The position numbers and the translations under genes were made by a program. A DNA stretch of 64,000 bases from Bordetella flabilis. Its GTDB lineage: Bacteria > Pseudomonadota > Gammaproteobacteria > Burkholderiales > Burkholderiaceae_B. Shown here piece after piece: positions 19,598 through 27,679 of this stretch (position 1 is the stretch's first letter; every line of letters starts with the position of its first letter). The notes below the pieces were generated by a model, which had not been told where the DNA came from, made no database searches, and saw only the letters and a program-made list of their open reading frames with translations. Location: positions 4,216,001 through 4,280,000 of the forward strand of contig NZ_CP016172.1 in the NCBI RefSeq assembly GCF_001676725.1, in the 5' to 3' direction.

Positions 19598-20323
19598 ATG
19601 TCCCTATCCGTCCAGGCCCATCGCAAATGGCCCTTCATCGCCCTGGCCGCCGGCGCGACGCTCGCGCTCGCCGCCGTACTGGCCCTCCAGGCGCCCGCCT
19701 CGGCCGCCGAGGACGCCGTCGACATTCCGGCGCCCGCGATCGACGAACCGCCCGCCACCGCCACCACCGAAACCGCCGTCTTCGCCGGAGGCTGTTTCTG
19801 GGGTGTGCAGGGTGTGTTCCAGCATGTACGCGGCGTCACGCAGGCGCTGTCCGGCTACGCCGGGGGCGCGGCCGGCACGGCGCACTATGAGCAGGTCGGC
19901 AGCGGCCGCACGGGCCATGCGGAGTCGGTGCAAGTCACCTACGACCCGCGCCAGATCAGCTATGGCAAGCTGTTGCAGATCTATTTTTCCGTGGCGCACG
20001 ACCCGACGCAGTTGAACCGCCAGGGGCCGGATACCGGGACGCAGTACCGTTCGACGCTGTTCGTCGCGAACCCCATGCAGCGGCAGGTGGCACAAGCCTA
20101 TATCGCCCAATTGCAGCAGGCCGCCGTATATGGCAAGCCCATCGTGACCACGCTGGAAGACTTGAAAGGCTTCTACCCGGCCGAGGCCTATCACCAGAAT
20201 TTCCTGGTGAACAACCCGCGCCATCCCTACATCGTCTACAACGATCTGCCCAAGGTGGCCAATCTGCAGCGCCTGTTTCCCCAGGCCTACCGCGACCAGC
20301 CGGTATTGGTCGCGCAGAACTAG
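19598..20323 (+). CDS. msrA: Peptide-methionine (S)-S-oxide reductase, exported form
   Basis: 241 residues, longer than cytoplasmic MsrA because of an N-terminal signal peptide (about residues 1-36; hydrophobic run FIALAAGATLALAAVLAL ending ASA-A). The MsrA domain begins near 53 with the catalytic motif GGCFWG, followed by GYAGG, HYEQVGSG, HAESVQV and HDPTQLNRQGPD. It reduces methionine sulfoxide in proteins, here presumably in the periplasm. It stands alone, divergent from the two-component system at 18632 with 243 bp between, which could make it a target (inference). Confidence 0.93.
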   Translation: MSLSVQAHRKWPFIALAAGATLALAAVLALQAPASAAEDAVDIPAPAIDEPPATATTETAVFAGGCFWGVQGVFQHVRGVTQALSGYAGGAAGTAHYEQVGSGRTGHAESVQVTYDPRQISYGKLLQIYFSVAHDPTQLNRQGPDTGTQYRSTLFVANPMQRQVAQAYIAQLQQAAVYGKPIVTTLEDLKGFYPAEAYHQNFLVNNPRHPYIVYNDLPKVANLQRLFPQAYRDQPVLVAQN

Positions 20324-20338
20324 GGGGCTGCGCCCAGG

Positions 20339-20581
20339 CTAGGGCTTGGGACCTTCCTTGCGCTCGAGAATCCCGGGCGTATCGTCGCGCGGCTTCAAGC
20401 CCGTGGGGCTGTCGTCGCTGGGCACGGGACCGGGATTGCCGTCCATCCGAGTGGCGCGATGGCGCAGCGGCCCTTCTTTCGATGGAGACGATGACGCCGG
20501 CATGGCGCGCTCCTGCTTTTCGATATCGGGGGCCGACATACCGTCCTGGCGGGGCCCGTTGCGATCCTTCTGCTGGTCCAT
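20339..20581 (-). CDS. Small hydrophilic protein of unknown function
   Basis: 80 residues from the ATG at 20581, which has a clear GGAGGA ribosome site 7-12 bases upstream; the frame extends further 5' but without a site. The product is rich in Asp, Glu, Lys, Arg, Pro and Ser, has no cysteine and no hydrophobic segment, and looks intrinsically disordered. It faces msrA tail to tail with 15 bases between. No function is recognised. Confidence 0.6.
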   Translation of the reverse strand: MDQQKDRNGPRQDGMSAPDIEKQERAMPASSSPSKEGPLRHRATRMDGNPGPVPSDDSPTGLKPRDDTPGILERKEGPKP

Positions 20582-20694
20582 GGTGTTCCTCCGTGCGTAA
20601 AGGCGATGAAGGCGATGCGCCGGTCGGCGCTCATGGCGGCATAGCAAGGGACATGCCTCGCCCGCGATATTGACAGTGCGGTCCGGCCCTCCTA

Positions 20695-20728
20695 ATATGT
20701 ACAGACATTTAATTTCATATGTACATAT
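20695..20728. promoter_or_regulatory. Probable GntR-type operator before the Bug/fumarase operon
   Basis: ATATGTACA occurs twice in direct orientation, at 20695-20703 and 20717-20725, exactly 22 bp apart (two helical turns). The second copy lies in a perfect 12-bp palindrome ATATGTACATAT (20717-20728). The pair ends 17 bases before the ATG of the Bug receptor gene. The third gene of this operon encodes a GntR/UTRA regulator, the natural candidate to bind here and autoregulate the operon. Confidence 0.6.
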
Positions 20729-20745
20729 AAAACCATGGAGGAGCA

Positions 20746-21726
20746 ATGAAATCCCGTATTCTCGCAGCGGCGCTCGTGTTGGGCGCGACGGTCGGCACCA
20801 GCGCTGTCGCCGCCGATGAGTATCCTTCCCGTGCCATTACGTGGATAGTGCCTTTTGCCGCGGGCGGCCCGACCGACGCCATGGCGCGCAACGTCGCCAA
20901 CCGTGTGGGACAGGAGCTGAAGCAGACCATCCTTATCGAGAACGTCGCCGGCGCGGGTGGCACGATCGGCGCGGCGAAGGCGGCGAAATCGGCGCCGGAC
21001 GGCTACACCTTCCTGGTGGGCCACGTGGGCTACATGGCTGCCGCGCCCTCGCTTTACGAACGCCTGCAGTACGACCCGGTGAAAGACTTCAACGCGGTCT
21101 TCCGTTTTCCCGATACACCGCTGGTACTGCTGGTCGGCGCCAGCTCGCCCTACAAAGACGTGAAGACGCTGGTGGACTACGCCCGCGGCAACCCCGGCAA
21201 GCTGAACTTCGGCAACGCCGGCGTCGGCTCCACGTCGCACCTCGTCGCGGCCATGTTCGCCGGCAAGGCGGGAATCCAGATCACGCCCATCGCCTACAAG
21301 GGCGCAGGCCCCGCGATGAACGACCTCATGGGCGGGCAGGTCGACGCGATGTTCGACCAGACCAACACCGCGCTGCCGCAGACGCGCGGTGACAAGGTGC
21401 GCGCGCTCGCTTTGACTTCGGCCACGCGCATGGATCAATTCCCCGGCGTACCGACGATGACAGAAGGGGCGGTGCCTGGCTTCGAGGCATCCACCTGGTA
21501 TGGCCTGTACGCGCCCAAGGGCACACCGCCCAAGGTCATCGAGACGATGTACGCCGCGTGGCAACACGCGTTGAAGGATAATGCGTTCACGGGCAAGATG
21601 AGCGAACAGGGCATCCAACTGCTCGACCCCGCCCAGTACGCGCCAGCCGCCTTCCAGGCCTTCACGGCCGAAGAGGTCAAGCGCTGGGCCGAAGTCATCA
21701 AGCAGGCCAACATTCCGCGGCAGTAG
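20746..21726 (+). CDS. Bug-family tripartite tricarboxylate transporter substrate-binding protein
   Basis: 326 residues with a signal peptide (1-23, cleaved after AVAA) and the mature start DEYPSRAITWIVPFAAGGPTD typical of Bug/TctC periplasmic receptors. Further family segments are GAGGTIGAAKAAKSAPDGYT and FGNAGVGSTSHL. GGAGGAG lies just before the ATG. Bug proteins bind carboxylates and other small metabolites; with a fumarase and GntR regulator downstream, a dicarboxylate ligand is plausible but not demonstrated. No TctA/TctB membrane genes are nearby, as is common for Bug paralogues. Confidence 0.93.
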   Translation: MKSRILAAALVLGATVGTSAVAADEYPSRAITWIVPFAAGGPTDAMARNVANRVGQELKQTILIENVAGAGGTIGAAKAAKSAPDGYTFLVGHVGYMAAAPSLYERLQYDPVKDFNAVFRFPDTPLVLLVGASSPYKDVKTLVDYARGNPGKLNFGNAGVGSTSHLVAAMFAGKAGIQITPIAYKGAGPAMNDLMGGQVDAMFDQTNTALPQTRGDKVRALALTSATRMDQFPGVPTMTEGAVPGFEASTWYGLYAPKGTPPKVIETMYAAWQHALKDNAFTGKMSEQGIQLLDPAQYAPAAFQAFTAEEVKRWAEVIKQANIPRQ

Positions 21727-21755
21727 CCGGCCGGCCAGTCCCGCGACGGATTCCC

Positions 21756-23306
21756 ATGCGCACCATACACGCCGAAGACATCGTCACCAGCATCGCGGAT
21801 GCGCTGCAATTCGTCAGCTACTACCATCCCGCGGATTTCGTGCGGGCGCTGCGCCGCGCCTACGATGCCGAAACGCAGCCCGCGGCGCGCAATGCGATGC
21901 TGCAGCTGCTTATCAACAGCCGGCTGAGCGCGCGGGCGCGGCGGCCGCTTTGCCAGGACACCGGCATCGTGCACGTCTACGCGCGGCTGGGCATGGACGC
22001 GCGAGTGCTTGCGCAAGGCGACGGCCCGACACCCAGCCTGCAGGCGCTGGCCAACCAGGCCGTGGCGCGCGCGTACAACTGGCCGGAGAATCCGCTGCGC
22101 GCTTCAGTCATCCGCGAGCCCCTGGGCGCGCGCATCAATACCCGCGACAACACACCCGCCATCCTGCACGTCGAGATGGTCGAAGGGGACGGCCTGCACC
22201 TGACCGTCGCCGCCAAGGGCGGCGGCGGCGACGTCAAGGCGCGCTACGCCATGCTCAACGCGAGCGACTCGGTCGCCGACTGGGTCGTCAGCCAATTGCC
22301 GGGCATGGGCGCGGGCTGGTGCCCGCCAGGCAGCCTGGGCATAGGCGTGGGCGGCAGTCCGGAACAGGCCATGTTCATCGCCAAGCGGGCGCTGTTCGCG
22401 CCGATCGATATCGATGTGCTTCGTGCCCGCGGCGCGTCGACACCGGCCGAAGCCCTGCGCCTGGAGCTCTACGAACGCATCAATGCATTGGGCATCGGGG
22501 CGCAGGGCCTGGGGGGCGACCTTACCGTCCTGGACGTCAAGGTCGCGGAAGCGCCGACCCATGCGGCACTGCAGGCCGTGGCGCTGGTGCCGAACTGCGC
22601 GGCGACCCGGTTCGTGAGCTTCGAGCTGGACGGCTCTGGCCCGGCGCGGCTGACGCCGCCGGATCCCGGTCTGTGGGCCGGCCTGCCCGACGCGCTGCCG
22701 CTGGATGAGGGCCGGCGCGTCGACCTCGACACACTGACGCGCGAGGACGTGGCGCAATGGCGCGCGGGTGAAACGCTGCTCTTGTCGGGCACCTTGCTGA
22801 CCGCCCGCGACGCGGCGCACAAGCGCCTCGCCGATATGCTCGAACGCGGCGAACCTTTGCCCGTGGAGCTGCGCAATCGCGCCATCTATTACGTCGGCCC
22901 GGTCGATCCCGTGGCCGGCGAGGCCGTCGGGCCCGCTGGTCCCACGACTGCCAACCGCATGGACAAGTTCATGCCCGCGCTCATGGCGCGTACCGGCCTG
23001 CTGGTCACGATAGGCAAGGCGGAACGTGGCCCGCAGGCCGCACAGGCCATCACCCGGGCGGGCGGCGCCTACCTGATCGCGGTCGGTGGCGCGGCCTACC
23101 TGGTCTCCCAGGCGATCCGCGCGGCCCGCGTGCTTGCCTTCGAGGATCTTGGCATGGAAGCCATCTACGAGTTCGAGGTGCGGGATATGCCGGTCACCGT
23201 CGCGCTGGACGCGCAAGGCGGGTCCGTGCACAAGTTCGCGATATACAATGCCCGGTCGAATTTCCCCGAGAAGGCCGCCCCATCCGATGGAGCCGCGCTA
23301 CGCTGA
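21756..23306 (+). CDS. fumA: Class I fumarate hydratase (fused alpha and beta parts)
   Basis: 516 residues, the size of single-chain class I (Fe-S dependent) fumarases. The alpha part has RPLCQDTGIVHVYARLG (cluster cysteine) and AAKGGGGDVKARYAML; cysteines in GWCPPGSLGIGVGG and LVPNCAATR complete a likely 4Fe-4S site. The beta part begins near residue 330 with LLSGTLLTARDAAHKRL and contains GPTTANRMDKFMP. It hydrates fumarate to L-malate; related enzymes act on tartrate or mesaconate, so substrate in this operon is open. It starts 29 bases after the Bug gene and overlaps the gntR gene by 20 bases. Confidence 0.9.
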   Translation: MRTIHAEDIVTSIADALQFVSYYHPADFVRALRRAYDAETQPAARNAMLQLLINSRLSARARRPLCQDTGIVHVYARLGMDARVLAQGDGPTPSLQALANQAVARAYNWPENPLRASVIREPLGARINTRDNTPAILHVEMVEGDGLHLTVAAKGGGGDVKARYAMLNASDSVADWVVSQLPGMGAGWCPPGSLGIGVGGSPEQAMFIAKRALFAPIDIDVLRARGASTPAEALRLELYERINALGIGAQGLGGDLTVLDVKVAEAPTHAALQAVALVPNCAATRFVSFELDGSGPARLTPPDPGLWAGLPDALPLDEGRRVDLDTLTREDVAQWRAGETLLLSGTLLTARDAAHKRLADMLERGEPLPVELRNRAIYYVGPVDPVAGEAVGPAGPTTANRMDKFMPALMARTGLLVTIGKAERGPQAAQAITRAGGAYLIAVGGAAYLVSQAIRAARVLAFEDLGMEAIYEFEVRDMPVTVALDAQGGSVHKFAIYNARSNFPEKAAPSDGAALR

Positions 23307-24027
23307 GCTGACCAAGACCCTTATCAAAGACATCGCTTCCGGCGTCTATCCCGTGGGCGGCATCCTGCCCGCCGAGATGGAACTGGCGGCCAAGTATGGG
23401 GTCAGTCGCGGGACTGTGCGGGTAGCTCTGGACCACATCCAGGGCCTGGGCCTGATCTCGCGGCGCAAGCGCGCCGGCACGCGGGTGGAAGCCGCGACGC
23501 CGCGCGCCACGGAATACGGGCCAACCATTTCCACCGTGGAAGAACTGGTCCAGTACGGGGCCGATACGAAAAGAGTGGTCCACAGCGCCCGCACCATCGT
23601 GGTCGACGTGGCGCTGGCGGCGCAACTGGGGCTGCCGCCAGGCGCCCGGTGGATGCATATCCAGACCTCGCGCATGAATCCGCTGTCCCCCGACTATCCG
23701 CTGGCGTGGTCGCACTTGTATGTGCCGCACGAAGAAGGCACCCGGATACGCCGCGCCCTCGATACCCAGCAGGCGCTGGTGTGCGATCTCATCTGCCAGG
23801 CGACCGGGCGGGTGGTGAAGGAAGTGCGCCAGACGGTGCGGGCGGTGGGCGTGCCCGCCAAACTCGCGGCCGTCCTGGGGACCGAACCGGACGCCCATGC
23901 ACTGGAGTTCGTCCGTCAGTACTACGACCAGTCGGGCAGCCTGTTCGAGGTGGCGGTCAGCCTGCACCCGGCGGACCGCTTCAGCTACACCACCGTGCTG
24001 GAACGCCAGAGCGACACGCCACGGTAG
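23287..24027 (+). CDS. GntR-family transcriptional regulator (HutC/UTRA type)
   Basis: 246 residues from the ATG at 23287 (MEPRYAELTKTLIKDIASG), which overlaps the fumarase gene by 20 bases. The N-terminal winged helix (about 1-70) has LPAEMELAAKYGVSRGTVRV and the GxxSRRKRAGTRV wing. The UTRA effector domain follows (about 85-240). It is the last gene of the Bug-fumarase operon and probably responds to the carboxylate imported or converted by these proteins. Confidence 0.92.
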   Translation: MEPRYAELTKTLIKDIASGVYPVGGILPAEMELAAKYGVSRGTVRVALDHIQGLGLISRRKRAGTRVEAATPRATEYGPTISTVEELVQYGADTKRVVHSARTIVVDVALAAQLGLPPGARWMHIQTSRMNPLSPDYPLAWSHLYVPHEEGTRIRRALDTQQALVCDLICQATGRVVKEVRQTVRAVGVPAKLAAVLGTEPDAHALEFVRQYYDQSGSLFEVAVSLHPADRFSYTTVLERQSDTPR

Positions 24028-24558
24028 CGGCCTGGCCTTCCAGGCTTGCGGCGATACGCGACAGGGGGTGATGCGGACAGCGCCACAGCGGCGGCGTTGC
24101 GCCCCGCCCCCAAGCTACGGCAGGGCGCGCGCCATGTAGTTTCTGCCTGCCTGGATCAGCAAGACGCATCGGGCCGTGGCGGACGATCGCCCTGCCGGGG
24201 CGCCGCGCCCACCGCCACGCGGACCATACTGGGACGCCAGCGTTGGCGGCACGATTCGATACTTTTGCCTTCCTGCAGGCCGCGAAAGAAGCCTGCCGCC
24301 TGCTCCAGGGTTCGGAAATGGTAAAGACTCCCACCATGCATGACCATGCGCCCTTCGCGACCTGTTTCCATCTTGCTTCTCCCGAACGGAATAGTTCGGG
24401 CAGCAAGCCGCGTACCCAGCCAGCGCAGACACGCGAGCTTTCGGGCGTCCGGCCGTCCTGGGGGTGGCGAGTGCTACGCAGGGTGACCGCGCCGCCCGGC
24501 CGGAAAGGATGGGACGGACGGCGGGACGGACATTCGATATACGCGGGGACCGGCGGCG
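24028..24558. other. Intergenic stretch between gntR and the NIPSNAP gene
   Basis: 531 bases separating convergent genes. The only candidate gene is the weak - strand frame at 24156-24371 listed separately. I see no RNA gene, operator or convincing terminator. Confidence 0.4.
24156..24371 (-). CDS. Possible small protein of unknown function
   Basis: 71 residues. A GGGAGA sequence sits 8-13 bases before the ATG at 24371. The first 45 residues (SLYHFRTLEQAAGFFRGLQE) look protein-like and partly helical, while the last 20 are low-complexity Pro/Arg. No family is recognised, and it may be a chance frame in GC-rich DNA. Confidence 0.33.
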   Translation of the reverse strand: METGREGRMVMHGGSLYHFRTLEQAAGFFRGLQEGKSIESCRQRWRPSMVRVAVGAAPRQGDRPPRPDASC

Positions 24559-24885
24559 TCAGCGCAGGGCAGAGTACGCGGTCGGCGCCAGGAACTGGTT
24601 CTCCACCCGCTCGACGATGATCTTCTCGGCCTCGGTCGCGTTGCGCTGGCGGATCCATTCCGGATCGGCCTGGAATGCGTTCCACTTCTGCTCGCGCTCG
24701 GCCAGGCTTTCCCACTTCAGCAGATAGGTCAGCGCCTGGTTGCTGGGACCCGCCACCGTGGTCCAGAAGCCGATCTGCTCGATGCCGTACTTCTTGAAGA
24801 ACCCCAGCGTTATGGTGCTGAAACGCTCGTTCAGGGCCGGCAACCGGCCGGGGGCGCAGTGATACACACGCATTTCCACAATCAT
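24559..24885 (-). CDS. NIPSNAP-family protein
   Basis: 108 residues from the ATG at 24885, supported by GGAGAT upstream; the frame could extend 41 codons further, but the family begins with MIVEMRVYHCAPGRLPAL. The ferredoxin-like alpha/beta pattern and the YLLKWESLAEREQKWNAFQ segment are typical of NIPSNAP domains. Bacterial members are small proteins of poorly known role often found beside catabolic genes. It lies near the lactonase-like and CMD-family genes but is not clearly in an operon with them. Confidence 0.8.
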   Translation of the reverse strand: MIVEMRVYHCAPGRLPALNERFSTITLGFFKKYGIEQIGFWTTVAGPSNQALTYLLKWESLAEREQKWNAFQADPEWIRQRNATEAEKIIVERVENQFLAPTAYSALR

Positions 24886-25158
24886 CGGTTCATCTCCATC
24901 GATCCGGAACGCCCGGTTGGTCATTCCGCCTAGCGCGGGCGCCGCAGTGTGGACGCCCCCGCCCGGCCGCGCGCCTGGGCAGGCGCGCGGCCGGGCGCGA
25001 TGCATCATACCCCCGGCAAGCCGGCTTGACGATTGTCTTATTGACTGACTGTGTTACGACACCTATGATGCGCCAGACCCCCGCGCGCGGACGCGGAGCG
25101 CGCCTCGCGCTGCCGCATGCTGGCGCACGATCCCGACATCCGGACCAGGAGACCCGCC

Positions 25159-25953
25159 ATGCTTCCCAATTACGAAGTCTTCGCCATCAAGTACGGCGAG
25201 CACCAGCGCACGGCCAGCGCCAATTTCCTGGGGGGCGACCCGCACAACGGCCCCATGCCGATGGACTACTTCGTATGGCTCATCCGCGACGCCTCGCGCG
25301 TCTGGGTGGTCGACGCCGGCTTCGATGCCGACGAGGCGCGCGCGCGCGGCCGCAAGCTCATCCATCCCATGCGCGACGCCATGAAGCTGATGGACGTCGA
25401 TGTGGATTCCGTGCGCGAACTGATCGTCACCCACATGCACTACGATCACGTCGGCAACCTGGCGGCCTACCCCAATGCGATCTTCCACCTGCAGGACCGC
25501 GAGATGGAATTCGCCACCGGCCGCTACATGACGCACCGCTGCATTGCCGAAAGCTTCAACCTGCGCGACGTGCTCCAGATGGTCGAGCAGGTCTATCGCG
25601 GGCGGGTGCATTTCCATGACGGCGACGCCGAAATCGCCCCCGGCATCACGGTGCATCGCGTCGGCGGCCATACCCAGGGACTGCAGGTGGTGCGCGTGCA
25701 TACCGCGCGCGGCTGGGTCGTGCTGGCCTCCGACGCGACGCATTACTACCGGAACATGGAAGAAGGCAGGCCCTTTCCCGCGGTGTTCAACGTAGGCGAA
25801 ATGCTGGAGGGCCACCGCAGGCTGGACGCCCTGGCCGACACGCACGCGCATATCGTCCCCGGGCATGATCCCCAGGTACTGCTGCGGTATCCGCCGCCGC
25901 GGCCCGAGCTGGCCGGCCAGGTCGCCGTGCTGCACGTGCCGCCCCGCGAATGA
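25159..25953 (+). CDS. N-acyl homoserine lactonase-like metallo-beta-lactamase-fold hydrolase
   Basis: 264 residues from the ATG at 25159 (AGGAGA 8-13 bases upstream). The metal-binding signature HMHYDHVGN is at about residues 93-101, with further ligands in RVGGHTQG and LASDATHY, and a C-terminal HIVPGHDPQ. This is the AttM/AiiB-like lactonase branch of the fold. The substrate may be an acyl homoserine lactone or another lactone; the genomic setting with a CMD-family protein and hydroxyacid dehydrogenases would also fit a catabolic lactone. Convergent with the operon ending at 25976. Confidence 0.85.
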   Translation: MLPNYEVFAIKYGEHQRTASANFLGGDPHNGPMPMDYFVWLIRDASRVWVVDAGFDADEARARGRKLIHPMRDAMKLMDVDVDSVRELIVTHMHYDHVGNLAAYPNAIFHLQDREMEFATGRYMTHRCIAESFNLRDVLQMVEQVYRGRVHFHDGDAEIAPGITVHRVGGHTQGLQVVRVHTARGWVVLASDATHYYRNMEEGRPFPAVFNVGEMLEGHRRLDALADTHAHIVPGHDPQVLLRYPPPRPELAGQVAVLHVPPRE

Positions 25954-25975
25954 GCATGGGCCGTGGCGGCGCGCG

Positions 25976-26734
25976 CTAGCGCGGGCGCGCGGCCCACGCC
26001 GCTTCCAGGATGGGGGCGGCGACCGCCGCGCCATGGATGCCGAGCGGGCTGACGATTTCCAGGACTTCCATGATCTCGTACGCCGTCGCACCGTAGCCGA
26101 TGGCGTTGCGCATATGCAGCTTCAGCCCCGGCAGGTAAAGGTGCGTAGCCGAGGCATCGAAGGCGCAATAGATCAATTCCTTCACCTTCGGCGGCAGCAC
26201 GCCGGTGCGCCAGGGCACCGAAGAGAAATCCAGGTAAGCCTGGAAGAATTCCGGATCCAGCTCCAACAGGCCGTCGAAAGTCTCATGCCAATAGCCGCGG
26301 TTCTTGCGGAAGTCGCGCTTGAGCTGTTCGCGTTGCGGGTCCAGCGCCGCCGGCCCGCTGCGCAGGCCCTCTTCCTGCAGGACCTCCAGCAAGACCGGCA
26401 CGCCCTGGTTGGCGGCGTGGATGCCCAGGGTGCTGGTCAGCTCGATGACTTCCATCAGTTCTTCACGGGTCGCGCCATGGCGGATGGCGGCCTCGATATG
26501 GTCCTTGATGCCGGGCCGGTAGAGATGCGTCGCCGCCGCATCGGCCGCGATGTGTATGAATTCCTTGACCTTGTCTTCCAGGTGGTTCTTCTTCCAGGGC
26601 ACCGCGGCGAGGTTCAGATACGCTTCGAAGAAGCCGGGATCGAGCCGCAGGATGCTCTCCCATTCCTCGCTCCAGCTTCCGCGCAGGCGCACGAACGCGT
26701 CCTTCAGGCTGCGTTGCTGTTCGGTCAGTTCCAT
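25976..26734 (-). CDS. Carboxymuconolactone decarboxylase-family protein, two repeated domains
   Basis: 252 residues from the ATG at 26734 (GGGAGACAGG upstream). The chain consists of two homologous CMD/AhpD-like halves of about 120 residues, each with the pattern DA-x-ATHLY-x-PG then H, GAT and EVxE (first half near 55-95, second near 180-220). The paired redox cysteines of AhpD are absent; the second half has a single cysteine in YCAFDASATH. It is therefore not an AhpD-type peroxidase. It is the last gene of a four-gene operon with two hydroxyacid dehydrogenases and an MFS permease. Confidence 0.82.
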   Translation of the reverse strand: MELTEQQRSLKDAFVRLRGSWSEEWESILRLDPGFFEAYLNLAAVPWKKNHLEDKVKEFIHIAADAAATHLYRPGIKDHIEAAIRHGATREELMEVIELTSTLGIHAANQGVPVLLEVLQEEGLRSGPAALDPQREQLKRDFRKNRGYWHETFDGLLELDPEFFQAYLDFSSVPWRTGVLPPKVKELIYCAFDASATHLYLPGLKLHMRNAIGYGATAYEIMEVLEIVSPLGIHGAAVAAPILEAAWAARPR

Positions 26735-26757
26735 GTTCCTGTCTCCCTGCCCTTGGT

Positions 26758-27669
26758 TCATCGCGCCTGGTCCCGCTGGCCATCCTTCAGGCGAACGCCG
26801 CCCGACACGTCGCCTATCGCATCCACCACCCGGTTGCTGATCTGGTCGCCATAGCCCAGCGCCGTCGCCAGTCCGAAGCAGGACAATGGACCGGCGGCGT
26901 TCAGCGATGACACGCCCAGCTCGCGTACCAGGTCCACATACAGGACGACATCCTTGGTCATCAGCTTGCTGGTCAGCCCGCCCTCCAGATAGTCGCCGTC
27001 GACGATGCGCGGAAACCGGTTCTGTGTGGCGAAGTTCACGCCGCTGCTGCTATTGAGGACTTCCAGCAGGCGATGCAGGTCCAGCCCGGCCTTCTTGCCC
27101 GCGACCATGACTTCGGCGGTGGCGGCCAGGCTCACGGCATTCAGGAAGTTGTTCAGCAGCTTGGTCGTGTGGCCGGCGCCGCTGTCGCCCATGCGCAAGG
27201 CCTTGGTGCTGATGGGCGCGAATACCCAGCGCACGGCCTCGACGATGTCCGGGTCGCCGCCGATCATCAACGTCAACGCGCCCTTCTCCGCGGCGGCCGC
27301 GCCGCCGGATATCCCCGCATCTACGTAGTACGCCCCCCGGTCCCTGAAACGCCCCTGCAGCCGAATGGTGGAACTCGCGGCCGCCGTGCTCATGTCGATC
27401 ACCACCTGGCCGGCGCGGCAATGCGCCAGCACGCCGCCCTCGCCCTCCACCACCGCTTCGACGACGCGGCTGTCGGGCAGGGACATCAGGACGACGTCCG
27501 CCGCCTCCACCACCTCGCGCATGCTGCCCGCGGGGGTTGCGCCGCAGCCCTGGGCTCGCGTGGCGTCCGCATCGTAGCCGATGACCTGGATACCGGCATC
27601 CACCAGGCGACGCGTCATGCGGCCGCCCATATTGCCCAGACCGATGAAACCAACTTTGTCCTTGCGCAT
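26758..27669 (-). CDS. NAD(P)-dependent beta-hydroxyacid dehydrogenase (HIBADH family), copy 1
   Basis: 303 residues from the ATG at 27669 (AGGGAAGC upstream). The N-terminal Rossmann domain has KVGFIGLGNMGGRM, the substrate motif DAGISGGAAAAEKG, and the catalytic lysine in GAGHTTKLLNNFLNA. Members oxidise 3-hydroxyisobutyrate, tartronate semialdehyde, 2-(hydroxymethyl)glutarate and similar acids; the exact substrate cannot be told. It follows the MFS gene by 10 bases and precedes the CMD-family gene by 23. Confidence 0.9.
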   Translation of the reverse strand: MRKDKVGFIGLGNMGGRMTRRLVDAGIQVIGYDADATRAQGCGATPAGSMREVVEAADVVLMSLPDSRVVEAVVEGEGGVLAHCRAGQVVIDMSTAAASSTIRLQGRFRDRGAYYVDAGISGGAAAAEKGALTLMIGGDPDIVEAVRWVFAPISTKALRMGDSGAGHTTKLLNNFLNAVSLAATAEVMVAGKKAGLDLHRLLEVLNSSSGVNFATQNRFPRIVDGDYLEGGLTSKLMTKDVVLYVDLVRELGVSSLNAAGPLSCFGLATALGYGDQISNRVVDAIGDVSGGVRLKDGQRDQAR

Positions 27670-27679
27670 GATGCTTCCC

